Source: Geobacillus genomosp. 3 (lineage in GTDB: Bacteria > Bacillota > Bacilli > Bacillales > Anoxybacillaceae). From it: a DNA stretch of 64,000 bases. How positions within the stretch are numbered: the stretch's first letter is position 1; each line of letters starts with the position of its first letter. The DNA is taken from contig NC_022080.4 in NCBI RefSeq assembly GCF_000445995.2, positions 1,736,001-1,800,000 on the forward strand, read 5' to 3'. This document shows positions 42,418 to 50,149 of this stretch, piece by piece. A program made the position numbers and the translations under genes. The notes under the pieces are model-generated. The model did no database searches, was not told where the DNA came from, and saw only the letters and a list, made by a program, of their open reading frames with translations.

Positions 42418-42428
42418 CCCTCCCCTTT

Positions 42429-44261
42429 CTAGATCTCATTCAGTTGTTGCACCTTCGCGAGCGGCAAATAGCGCTCCTTGACAAACTCAATAAACTTCGC
42501 CGCATAAATCGGATCAAACTGCGTCCCGGCACAACGGTTGATTTCTTCAACCGCCTCGTCAAACGTTTTCGTTCGCTGGTACGGCCGCTCCGTCGTCATG
42601 GCGTCAAACGAGTCGATAATACACAAAATGCGGGCCAGTTTCGGGATTTCCTCCCCTTTCAGCCCGTACGGATATCCTTTCCCGTCATAGCGCTCATGAT
42701 GCAGCTCGATCAGCGGAAGCAAATCGTCGAACCGCTTCTCCGCCGCAATCAATTCCTTTCCCCATGTCACGTGCTTTTTGACGATTTCCCACTCGTGCTT
42801 TTCCAATTTCCCTTGCTTGTTTAAAATATCGCGCGGCACTTCAATTTTGCCAATATCATGAATCAGCGCCCCTAAAATGAGCGTCTGTCGTTCATGGTCG
42901 GTTAATTCGTTGAGGCGGCTGCCAAATTCAAGGGCGTATTTAAACACCCGCTTGCTATGGCGGTATGTATACACATCTTTGGAAAGAAAAAATTTCACTT
43001 GCTGCTCGAGCGCTTCCAAGTCTTGTTTGAACTTGATTTCATCAAAGCACATGTTGTGCTTATCATAAATTTGCACATTGTTTTTCCCTTGCGCCTTGGC
43101 ATAATAAAGCGCCTGATCGGCACGGTGAATAAGTTCATCGCTTTCATACATGTCCTTTTCCATTTCGGCAATGCCGCAGGAAAACGACAGACAACGGTAT
43201 GGAATGTGCTCGACGCCTTCAAAATATGTATCGTTCACGTTCTTGCGCAGCCGGTTTAAAAACGCGTACGCGTCTTCTTTCGTTGTACTCGGCATTAAAA
43301 TGGCAAACTCTTCCCCACCGTAGCGGGCAACGATGAAATTAGTTCCTTCCACCGCTTTTTTCAACCGCGCACCGAAAAACGCCAGCAGCTTGTCCCCTTG
43401 CAAGTGGCCGTTTCGGTCGTTGTATTTTTTAAAATCGTCCAAGTCCAAAAACGCGAGCGTCAACGGCTTCTTCAACTTCTTGCAATCGGCAAACTGTTCT
43501 TTCAACGTTTCCTTGAAAAAGCCGTGGTTGTAGAGGCCGGTTAAATGGTCTTTGTTAGCGCGGTCAGAGGTCAATTGGTATAACTGCAAAAACTTTTTAA
43601 ACACAAAGGATAACAGTGTCACTAAAATAATCAATACAAATAGACCAAAATACTTTGCCTCCCATAATAAAATGGCTAAAACTAATGAGAGCAATAGAGT
43701 AATAGAGTAACTGATGCACGCTTCTTTTAAAACCCCCAGTTCCAGAGCCCCTTTGAAGATTTGGCCTACAGACAGAAAGAAAATTAATATTAGAGCAACA
43801 TTAACCCCAAAATAGACTAGCAAACTAGCTAAATAAGGCAAGAGATTGTATGGGTTTACCCTTCCAATCTCTCCGTGAAGGAATAAAAAGGAATAATAAG
43901 CACCTGATATCATTAGGCAGTACATTGAAAAATTAAAAAGATGCCGCCAAAAAGACATTTTTCTTCTGTAAAAAAGTTCTACAACACTATAGATGAAGAG
44001 AACCTGTAAGGTAAAACTAATCCCGTATAAAAATAAAACAGCAAGATAAATAGACGAATCCATTGAAAAAGAGTTGGCTTTAGGAGGTAAGCTGATTGGA
44101 AAAAAATTTAATAAAATAATTGAACCAACTAACATATAAATTAAAACCCAATCCTCAAGGGATTGAGCAAAAAAATCACTATTAATCCCAAATACTGACA
44201 AGCCTAAAAGTGAGATAATAAACGTATAAATTTTTTCAAAATTTCTTAATTCTAAACTCAT
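42429..44261 (-). CDS. Membrane GGDEF plus HD-GYP protein (cyclic-di-GMP turnover)
   Basis: This 610-residue protein has eight or so membrane helices in residues 1-225, a GGDEF domain with an intact GGEEF at 315-319, and a C-terminal HD-GYP phosphodiesterase domain (HD at 468-469, HHERYDGKGYP later). It may both make and hydrolyse cyclic-di-GMP. The membrane part is strikingly AT-rich, while the catalytic two-thirds has normal GC, with the change near base 43,580 at the domain border. ATG 44261 follows GAGAGTGG. A longer open frame reaches 44351 through a terminator and is rejected. Upstream genes on the strand are a 30-residue peptide and a DUF5317 protein. Confidence 0.9.
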   Translation of the reverse strand: MSLELRNFEKIYTFIISLLGLSVFGINSDFFAQSLEDWVLIYMLVGSIILLNFFPISLPPKANSFSMDSSIYLAVLFLYGISFTLQVLFIYSVVELFYRRKMSFWRHLFNFSMYCLMISGAYYSFLFLHGEIGRVNPYNLLPYLASLLVYFGVNVALILIFFLSVGQIFKGALELGVLKEACISYSITLLLSLVLAILLWEAKYFGLFVLIILVTLLSFVFKKFLQLYQLTSDRANKDHLTGLYNHGFFKETLKEQFADCKKLKKPLTLAFLDLDDFKKYNDRNGHLQGDKLLAFFGARLKKAVEGTNFIVARYGGEEFAILMPSTTKEDAYAFLNRLRKNVNDTYFEGVEHIPYRCLSFSCGIAEMEKDMYESDELIHRADQALYYAKAQGKNNVQIYDKHNMCFDEIKFKQDLEALEQQVKFFLSKDVYTYRHSKRVFKYALEFGSRLNELTDHERQTLILGALIHDIGKIEVPRDILNKQGKLEKHEWEIVKKHVTWGKELIAAEKRFDDLLPLIELHHERYDGKGYPYGLKGEEIPKLARILCIIDSFDAMTTERPYQRTKTFDEAVEEINRCAGTQFDPIYAAKFIEFVKERYLPLAKVQQLNEI

Positions 44262-44310
44262 ACATAACCACTCTCTATCCACATTGTCGCATTCTCCGTA
44301 AAACAACAAC

Positions 44311-44350
44311 AAAAAACTGAAAGGAGATAATATAAAATGCTCCCCTTTCA
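44311..44350 (-). terminator. Terminator between the small peptide and GGDEF/HD-GYP gene
   Basis: On the minus strand GAAAGGGGA pairs with TCTCCTTTC (one G-U), then GTTTTTTG. It should end or attenuate transcription from the DUF5317 unit before the c-di-GMP gene. Confidence 0.72.
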
Positions 44351-44369
44351 TATGTGGAGAAAATAGTAA

Positions 44370-44462
44370 CTATTCAATTAGTCTAAACCCCGACGTCAAC
44401 GCCACGATCACCGAACCGAGGATGAACAGATTGATCAACACTTGCTTTGTTTTTACACTCAT
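44370..44462 (-). CDS. 30-residue membrane peptide
   Basis: A short ORF, MSVKTKQVLINLFILGSVIV continuing ALTSGFRLIE, starts at ATG 44462 behind a near-perfect TAAGGAGGAAAAGAAG site and stops at 44370. It is one hydrophobic helix with basic N-terminus, so a single-pass membrane peptide is likely. It begins 23 bases after the DUF5317 gene and is followed by a terminator, making a two-gene unit. I know no family for it. The strong ribosome binding site is the main evidence for translation. Confidence 0.65.
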   Translation of the reverse strand: MSVKTKQVLINLFILGSVIVALTSGFRLIE

Positions 44463-44485
44463 CTTCTTTTCCTCCTTATGATGTT

Positions 44486-45070
44486 TTATTGATTCGCAGG
44501 AGCAGCCGCTGTCTCTTTCTCGTCTTGTCTCGGTGCGTTAAGCATGAGATGTTGGATGAACAGAAACGCTCCTACGTTCATCACGACGTCACCGATGCTG
44601 ATGACTTGTTGGCGCGGGTACGGCGGGGACAGCGGGATGATGTCGCCAAGAAACGGCAAAAGCGTGTCGGACGTGATCGCCTGGTGCTTGCCGTACAAGC
44701 CGGCTTTCAACGCATCGATGTACTCGCGGCCGAGAAACTGGGCGGCTTCAACCGAGACGGGCATCCGTCCACCGTTGACAGCCATGACGATGAAGTTAAG
44801 CAACACGCCGGCGAAGATGACCGGGAATCCCGGCTGATGACGGTTGAGCCATAAAAACACGAGCCCGATGATGTAGACGAGAAGAAACACCCCGTTGCTC
44901 ATCTTCGCGACCCACTCTACTTTCCCTTGCAGGAAAAAGACCGCAAACTGCACCGCAAGCAGCAACGGAAACAGCCAACCGCCGCGCAATTTCATATGGG
45001 CCAGCCCTTTGAAGTTCCCGCCGCGAAACCAGCCGACTAGCAGCGACAAAATGATCCCATCGTAAACCAT
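44486..45070 (-). CDS. DUF5317 family membrane protein
   Basis: This 194-residue protein has about five hydrophobic segments (YDGIILSLLVGWFRGGNF, WLFPLLLAVQFAVFFLQG, NGVFLLVYIIGLVFLWL, GFPVIFAGVLLNFIVMAVNGGRMPVS, ISIGDVVMNVGAFLFIQHLML). The block NFIVMAVNGGRMPVS ... GDIIPLSPPYPRQQVISIGDV is the typical DUF5317 pattern. The function is unknown. In other Firmicutes such proteins occur near HD-GYP or GGDEF proteins, as here, but that is recollection. ATG 45070 follows AAGGGGACAACG. It is upstream of the 30-residue peptide in the same unit. Confidence 0.82.
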   Translation of the reverse strand: MVYDGIILSLLVGWFRGGNFKGLAHMKLRGGWLFPLLLAVQFAVFFLQGKVEWVAKMSNGVFLLVYIIGLVFLWLNRHQPGFPVIFAGVLLNFIVMAVNGGRMPVSVEAAQFLGREYIDALKAGLYGKHQAITSDTLLPFLGDIIPLSPPYPRQQVISIGDVVMNVGAFLFIQHLMLNAPRQDEKETAAAPANQ

Positions 45071-45352
45071 AACGTTGTCCCCTTACAAAAACAGAATTTT
45101 CTCTCTTTTCTAAACCACCGTCTACATTTCTATTTTTACCGTTTTCTTCATGTTTTGTAAATAGTCCGTTCGCCCTAATCACCTTCAAATCTTTCCGTTT
45201 TTTTCTCTTTTTCCTCTACCCTCTATCTTTTTCGACCATATTTTTCTTCAAAATCCGCCATTCCCTCTGCGTTCGTCCTAGTACAAAAGCCGCTTTCTCC
45301 GCTGTTCGCAACACCTCCAGGGCGATGTTGCGCTTTTTCTCTCAATTAGAAG
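45071..45352. other. Intergenic region with hairpin and possible HTH gene remnant
   Basis: No intact gene is seen. On the minus strand the open stretch 45216-45341 encodes 41 codons without a start, including LEVLRTAEKAAFVLGRTQRE and WRILKKN. This loosely resembles a Fis-type helix-turn-helix end, possibly a decayed regulator. On the plus strand CGCAAC...GTTGCG with CTTTTTC (45306-45339) could act as a terminator ahead of the transporter gene. Confidence 0.35.
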
Positions 45353-45380
45353 TTGAAGTTTTCTAAAAAATGTATATAAT
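45353..45380 (+). promoter_or_regulatory. Predicted promoter of the BASS transporter gene
   Basis: TTGAAG (45353-45358), a 16-base spacer and TATAAT (45375-45380) form a good sigma-A promoter 44 bases before the GTG start codon. Confidence 0.6.
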
Positions 45381-45423
45381 TTGGGATATATCTTTCACTC
45401 TACCACCAAGGAGGTTGTGCATC

Positions 45424-46383
45424 GTGAATGCAGTCGCCAAACTCAGCAATTTTGTCGGCAACACGTTCGCCATCTGGGTGCTTCTATTCGGGGCGCTCGC
45501 CTTTTTCGTTCCCAGCGCGTTTACATGGATCGCACCGTATATCGTGCCGCTGTTGGGCATCGTCATGTTTGGGATGGGGCTGACGCTGTCGGCGAACGAC
45601 TTCAAAGAAGTGTTCAAACGTCCGCTTGACGTACTAATTGGTGTTATCGCCCAATTTTTGATTATGCCGCTTGTCGCCTTTTTGCTTGCCTATTTCTTGC
45701 CTGTTTCACGCGAAGTGGCGCTCGGCATCATTTTAGTCGGCTGCTGTCCGGGCGGAACGGCATCGAATGTGATGACGTATTTGGCGAAAGGGGACACGGC
45801 GCTGTCGGTGGCCGTCACCTCGGTTTCAACGATTTTGGCGCCGATTTTGACGCCTTCGCTCATCTTGCTTTTAGCCGGAAAATGGCTGTCCGTATCCGCC
45901 GCCGCCTTGTTTTGGTCGATTGTCAAAGTTGTGCTTATTCCGATTATATTAGGGCTCATCGCGCAGGCGCTGTTCCAAAAGCAGGTGAAAGCGTGCATCC
46001 CGGCGCTGCCGCTCGTTTCTGTCGTTGCCATTGTAGCCATCGTCGCTGCCGTTGTCGGGCAAAACCAAGCGGCCATTGCCAAAAGTGGGCTTCTCATTTT
46101 TCTCATTGTTGTCGTTCATAACGGATTAGGGCTGCTGCTTGGGTATTGGTTTGCCAAATTGCTCCGGATGTCGCCGCCGAAGCAAAAAGCCATCTCGATC
46201 GAAGTCGGCATGCAAAATTCCGGCCTCGGCGCCGCGCTGGCAACCGCCCATTTCTCGCCGCTCGCCGCCGTTCCGAGCGCCATTTTCAGCGTCTGGCACA
46301 ACATTTCCGGCCCGATTGTCGCCACGTACTTCCGCAAACAGGCTGACCGTGAAGCGGCAGACGAAAAGATAATACCCGCCTAA
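45424..46383 (+). CDS. Bile acid:sodium symporter family transporter (YocS/PanS-like)
   Basis: This 319-residue membrane protein has about ten segments. It contains the BASS-family sodium-site blocks LVGCCPGGTASNVMTYLAKGDTALSVAVTSVSTI and EVGMQNSGLGAALATAHF. Relatives include B. subtilis YocS and Salmonella PanS (ketopantoate uptake). The substrate here cannot be told from sequence. The start is GTG 45424, nine bases after AAGGAGG. It is the only plus-strand gene in this part, has its own promoter, and ends at a long hairpin at 46386-46431. Confidence 0.9.
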   Translation: MNAVAKLSNFVGNTFAIWVLLFGALAFFVPSAFTWIAPYIVPLLGIVMFGMGLTLSANDFKEVFKRPLDVLIGVIAQFLIMPLVAFLLAYFLPVSREVALGIILVGCCPGGTASNVMTYLAKGDTALSVAVTSVSTILAPILTPSLILLLAGKWLSVSAAALFWSIVKVVLIPIILGLIAQALFQKQVKACIPALPLVSVVAIVAIVAAVVGQNQAAIAKSGLLIFLIVVVHNGLGLLLGYWFAKLLRMSPPKQKAISIEVGMQNSGLGAALATAHFSPLAAVPSAIFSVWHNISGPIVATYFRKQADREAADEKIIPA

Positions 46384-46385
46384 TG

Positions 46386-46431
46386 GAAACGCCGCCTCCC
46401 AAAACCATAAACGGCATTCGGGAGACGGCGT
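46386..46431. terminator. Terminator after the BASS transporter
   Basis: AACGCCGCCTCCC pairs with GGGAGACGGCGTT (one mismatch) around a 20-base loop. The tail is GTTTGTTG. It separates the transporter from the convergent feo operon. Confidence 0.7.
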
Positions 46432-46467
46432 TGTTTGTTGCTTATCTTGTCGGCGCAATGTACGGTT

Positions 46468-46635
46468 CTATGGGCGCTGGGAAGAAGTCATCGTCTCGCT
46501 TCCGCACGCTCCTTGGCAGCGGTCAGCCGCATGGCATGACGCGCACGCCCCTTTGGCGCTTTTTTTCACATGCCGGACAAGCGCCCAGCCGGCGTAAGCG
46601 AAAATGGCTCCGCCGATTACGACATTCGCGATCAT
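46468..46635 (-). CDS. FeoB-associated Cys-rich membrane protein
   Basis: This 55-residue ORF begins MIANVVIGGAIFAYAGWALV, a single membrane helix, and continues with a cytosolic Cys-rich tail KGACASCHAADRCQGACGSE (five Cys). It matches the small FeoB-associated family (PF12669 type) that follows feoB in many Firmicutes and is thought to aid ferrous iron transport. ATG 46635 follows GGGGGATGAGCG, 17 bases after the feoB stop. It completes the feoA-feoB-small protein operon. Confidence 0.85.
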   Translation of the reverse strand: MIANVVIGGAIFAYAGWALVRHVKKSAKGACASCHAADRCQGACGSETMTSSQRP

Positions 46636-46652
46636 CGCTCATCCCCCTTTTC

Positions 46653-48647
46653 TTATTGATAGCCGAGCAGACGCCCGAGCTGGTAGACAGCCAACGAAAT
46701 GATATACGCCACCGCCAATGCGCAGCCGACAGACAGCAACGTCCATTTTCTTGATCCCGTTTCTTTCCGGATCGTCGCCACCGTCGCTAGGCATGGCGTA
46801 TATAACAGCACAAACACCATGAAGCTGAACGCCGACAACGGCGTGAACTGGGCGGCGATCACTTCCTTCAGCCCGCTTGCTTCATGAACGTGATAAATAA
46901 TATTCATCGTCGACACCACAACTTCTTTTGCCAAAAAGCCGGTGATTAAGGCAGCGCCGGCCTGCCAGGCGCCAAACCCGAGCGGCGACAACAGCGGGGC
47001 GACAACGCCGCCGAGGGCGGCAAGCAAACTGTCGTCCATCGCAACGCCGACTCCGTGCGGGCCGACATACGTCAGCAGCCAAATGGCGACCGAACCGCCG
47101 AAAATAAACGTCCCTGCCTTGCGGATGAACCCTTTTCCTTTCTCCCATGTGCTGCGCCATAACGTCAGCGCCTGCGGCACGCGGTATGGCGGCAGTTCGA
47201 TCACAAACAGCGAGCTTTCATTTTTCAATACCGTCGATGAAAACAGCTTCGCGAGCCCGAGCGCCACGACGATGCCGAGCACATAAAGCGAAAACACGAC
47301 CAACGCCTGATCGCGAACGAAAAACGTGCCGGCAAACAAGGCGTACACCGGCAGGCGAGCCGAACACGACATAAACGGCAACACCAATATTGTCATGAGC
47401 CGCTCTTTCGGCTGCTCAATCGTCCGCGCTGCCATCACTCCGGGAACGTTGCAGCCAAACCCGATGATCATCGGGATGAACGCTTTTCCGTTTAGCCCGA
47501 TCGCTTCCATCACCCGGTCCATGACCATCGCGACACGCGCCATATATCCGGAATCTTCAAGCAGCGAAATAAAAAAGAACAAAATGAAAATTTGCGGCAC
47601 AAATACAAGCACGCCGCCGACTCCGGCCACGATGCCGTCCAAGACGAGCGCCTCGACAAACGGCGACGCCCCCGCCCAGTCGAGAAAACGGGACAACCCA
47701 TCCGCAAGCGGGCCGGAGAAAAAAGCGTCAAGCTGATCGGCAAGCGGCGTCCCCAGCCAGTTAAACGTCAGCATAAACACGATGTACATCAACGCCAAAA
47801 AAATCGGCAAGCCGATATAACGGTTCGTCACGATGGCATCGATTTTCTCCGTCCATGTCAACGGCTTATGTTTGAACTCAATGGCCGAAGCGGCGATCAC
47901 CTCAGCGATCCAACGGTCGCGCGCCTCATAAATCTGCTTGGCGAGCGCGCCGCCAAGCGCCCGCTCCGTCTCCGCGCGAATCGCCGCGAGCGGCGAAAGG
48001 TCCATGCGATTATGCAAATACGCAGCCATGCGTTCATTTCCTTCAAGGAACTGCAGCGCCACCCACCGTTTGTCCCCCGGCACATCATCCGGCAGCTGTT
48101 CCGCGATGCGGCAGATGGCGTTCTCCACCTCGATGCCGTAGTCAATCATCACCGAAGGGCGAGAGCTGTCTTTGGCCGCCAAAACAGCGCGGACTAATTC
48201 ATTCGTTCCTTTTCCGGTCCGGGCGATGACAGGGACGACCGGGACGCCAAGATCGTTCGACAGCTTCGCCGCGTCCACTTTCACCCCTCGCTTTTCCGCC
48301 ACATCGACCATGTTTAACGCGATGACGAGCGGGCGGCCAAATTCCAGCAGCTGAACGGTTAAATGCAAATTGCGATGCAGTTGGGACGCATCAATGATAT
48401 TGACGATCGCCGAGCACGATTCCGTCAACAAAAAGTCCGTCGCCACTCCTTCGTCGCGCGACAGCGGGTGAAGCGAATAAATGCCGGGCAAATCAACAAG
48501 CGGCACGCCGTGCTGGCGAAGCACCCCCACCTTTTTCTCGACCGTCACGCCGCTCCAGTTGCCGACGTATTCATAAGAACCGGTTAAGCAGTTAAACAGC
48601 GACGTTTTGCCGGTGTTCGGGTTGCCCAATAAGGCGATGTAAGACAT
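46653..48647 (-). CDS. feoB: Ferrous iron transporter FeoB
   Basis: This 664-residue GTPase-permease imports Fe2+. The N-terminal G domain has G1 GNPNTGKTS (residues 8-16), G3 DLPGIYSL and G4 LNMVDVAE. A helical GDI-like linker follows, then the membrane core with two Gate motifs, including GFGCNVPGVMAARTIE and the block PFMSCSARLPVYALFA. Length is at the short end of the family (usually 660-770). ATG 48647 follows GAGGTGGG and directly abuts the feoA stop (TAAATG), implying coupling. A small Cys-rich protein gene follows. Confidence 0.97.
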   Translation of the reverse strand: MSYIALLGNPNTGKTSLFNCLTGSYEYVGNWSGVTVEKKVGVLRQHGVPLVDLPGIYSLHPLSRDEGVATDFLLTESCSAIVNIIDASQLHRNLHLTVQLLEFGRPLVIALNMVDVAEKRGVKVDAAKLSNDLGVPVVPVIARTGKGTNELVRAVLAAKDSSRPSVMIDYGIEVENAICRIAEQLPDDVPGDKRWVALQFLEGNERMAAYLHNRMDLSPLAAIRAETERALGGALAKQIYEARDRWIAEVIAASAIEFKHKPLTWTEKIDAIVTNRYIGLPIFLALMYIVFMLTFNWLGTPLADQLDAFFSGPLADGLSRFLDWAGASPFVEALVLDGIVAGVGGVLVFVPQIFILFFFISLLEDSGYMARVAMVMDRVMEAIGLNGKAFIPMIIGFGCNVPGVMAARTIEQPKERLMTILVLPFMSCSARLPVYALFAGTFFVRDQALVVFSLYVLGIVVALGLAKLFSSTVLKNESSLFVIELPPYRVPQALTLWRSTWEKGKGFIRKAGTFIFGGSVAIWLLTYVGPHGVGVAMDDSLLAALGGVVAPLLSPLGFGAWQAGAALITGFLAKEVVVSTMNIIYHVHEASGLKEVIAAQFTPLSAFSFMVFVLLYTPCLATVATIRKETGSRKWTLLSVGCALAVAYIISLAVYQLGRLLGYQ

Positions 48648-48872
48648 TTAGCCCACCTCGATCGACGACGCCTCTTTGCGCCGCAAGCCGATCGCCTGTC
48701 CGTCGACTTCGATCATCACCGGTCCGCCGAACGGCATCGCGGTTTTCAGCCGCACCGTTTTTCCTTCTTTCACCCCGAGGTGAAGAAGACGCTGCTTCAC
48801 CGCTTCATGTTCAATCGCCAACCGGACAACGACCGCTGTTTCCCCTTTATGCAAATCGGTCAGCACCATCAT
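48648..48872 (-). CDS. feoA: Ferrous iron transport protein FeoA
   Basis: This 74-residue SH3-like cytosolic protein is needed for FeoB function. The family pattern is visible in LTDLHKGETAVVVRLAIEHEAVKQRLLHLGVKEGKTVRL and GGPVMIEVDGQAIGLRRKEASSIEV. The first of two tandem ATGs (48872, 48869) is taken, with GGGAGGGGACAC upstream. A longer frame to 48983 runs through the promoter and Fur box and is rejected. It is first in the feo operon. Confidence 0.92.
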   Translation of the reverse strand: MMVLTDLHKGETAVVVRLAIEHEAVKQRLLHLGVKEGKTVRLKTAMPFGGPVMIEVDGQAIGLRRKEASSIEVG

Positions 48873-48905
48873 GTGTCCCCTCCCGTTTACCGCCATGCTA
48901 GCAGA

Positions 48906-48950
48906 ACAATAATGATTCTTTTTCTCAATTCCTGCTTCTAGCATAGCATA
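48906..48950 (-). promoter_or_regulatory. feo promoter with Fur-like box
   Basis: CAATAATGATTCTTT (48907-48921) resembles the Fur 7-1-7 site (TGATAATNATTATCA), keeping ATAATGATT. TATGCT on the minus strand at 48950-48945 is a possible -10 just upstream, which would place the box over the start region where Fur represses. Confidence 0.5.
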
Positions 48951-49025
48951 TCGAACGAAAGAGGGAGTGATTTTTTTCACCATCTGGCCCCATTGTCACG
49001 ATTTTTTCACAATTTTCCAGAACAG

Positions 49026-49077
49026 CAAAAAAGCTGTCTCCAAAGAGGATTACTCGCTTTCGGAGGCAGCTTTTTTA
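49026..49077. terminator. Terminator after the endonuclease gene
   Basis: AAAAAAGCTGTCTCC and GGAGGCAGCTTTTTT pair with one mismatch around a 20-base loop and have T-runs on both strands. It serves the minus-strand nuclease gene, 70 bases before it. Confidence 0.85.
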
Positions 49078-49146
49078 TCATCATCACTTCGAAGGAACGT
49101 ACCCCCATCATCCCTGTTTTTCAAACGAACGTCCTCCGCCTTCTCT

Positions 49147-50073
49147 TCACAACGCTCCATCAAACGGAAACACGATCCGCCTGGCAAGTTGTGGGAAATC
49201 AATGAACGGATTGCGGTTGCCTTGGATGAAGAAAATCGCACTGTTGCGATGATGTTCATACACCGTCGGCGGAAATTGCTCGTGCCAACGGACAAGAAGC
49301 GGGATATCGATTTTGCGCCGGAATGATTTCGCGATCGCTTTCGGATAGCGAAGCAAAAAGTACAACATCGCCCTTGCCGCCGTCCCTTTGCCGTATTCCG
49401 GCTCGAAATAGCCGTTATGGGCGACCCCACACCGATTTTGAACTTGCTCACCCGGCTCTTCCGGATTGTAAAAGGGGAAGTCGGCGTACGGGAAATTCGA
49501 GCGAAGCGTATTGCACTCCGGTTGGCAGACGAACAAATGATGCAAGTCGCCTTTCATCGGTTCACGGGCGCCAAACCATGACTGTGGGACAACATGTTCG
49601 GCGTTGAACTTCCATTGTTGTTCGATCGTTTTCACCCGCTCACGCACCTCGCCCGACACTTGTTTGGCTTTTTTCAGCAGCCGGCGGAATTCGTCATACC
49701 GCCGCTTCATAGTTTCCACGTCTTGGACGATTAACGTTTTCGGATCTTTCCGCTCGCCCGAATACAAACTGCGCACCGTCCCGTCCGGCTGCAAGTCAAC
49801 CCATGTATACAAATATTCGTCCTTGCTGAAAAAATACGGCAGCCGCCGCTTATGGGTGCGCGCCACCAACTCGTGGTAGCGGACAAATAGCGCTAACCCA
49901 TCTTCCGCCAGCGGCAGATGACGGTAATATCGTTCACGCGCCTGCTCATCTTCAGCCGCCTGGTAATACGCACCTTCAGCGGCGAGCCGTTCGTTCAGCT
50001 GCTCGAGCTGTGCGGTGGCATCGTCTGTTCGCCATTGGCCGAGCTCCTCAAACTGCCGTTCCGCCTCTCCCAT
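49147..50073 (-). CDS. Endonuclease I family nuclease with coiled-coil N-terminus
   Basis: This 308-residue protein has a C-terminal endonuclease I (EndA/Bsn-type, His-Me finger) domain from about residue 150. The blocks are FNAEHVVPQSWFG, MKGDLHHLFVCQPECNTLRSN, GVAHNGYFEP, RAMLYFLLRYP and LLVRWHEQFPP ... YEHHRNSAIFFIQGNRNPFID. Such enzymes cut DNA and RNA non-specifically. Bacterial relatives are normally secreted, but here there is no signal peptide. Instead about 150 charged, helical residues (QFEELGQW ... MKRRYDEFRRLLKKAKQ) come first. ATG 50073 follows GAAGGGAACGACG. Whether it acts inside, or leaves by another route, is unknown. Confidence 0.87.
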   Translation of the reverse strand: MGEAERQFEELGQWRTDDATAQLEQLNERLAAEGAYYQAAEDEQARERYYRHLPLAEDGLALFVRYHELVARTHKRRLPYFFSKDEYLYTWVDLQPDGTVRSLYSGERKDPKTLIVQDVETMKRRYDEFRRLLKKAKQVSGEVRERVKTIEQQWKFNAEHVVPQSWFGAREPMKGDLHHLFVCQPECNTLRSNFPYADFPFYNPEEPGEQVQNRCGVAHNGYFEPEYGKGTAARAMLYFLLRYPKAIAKSFRRKIDIPLLVRWHEQFPPTVYEHHRNSAIFFIQGNRNPFIDFPQLARRIVFPFDGAL

Positions 50074-50149
50074 CGTCGTTCCCTTCTTTCTTTTTTCTTT
50101 TAGTTTTCTTTTAGTGTATCATGGAAGGCGAAAGAGGGCGACCGCATCG

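Noticed and set aside
45181..45352. A cyclic-di-GMP riboswitch near the GGDEF/DUF5317 genes
   Set aside because: I looked for the GEMM core (GGUCACGCA-type and CGCAAAGCC-type blocks) on both strands and did not find it. The hairpin there is simple.
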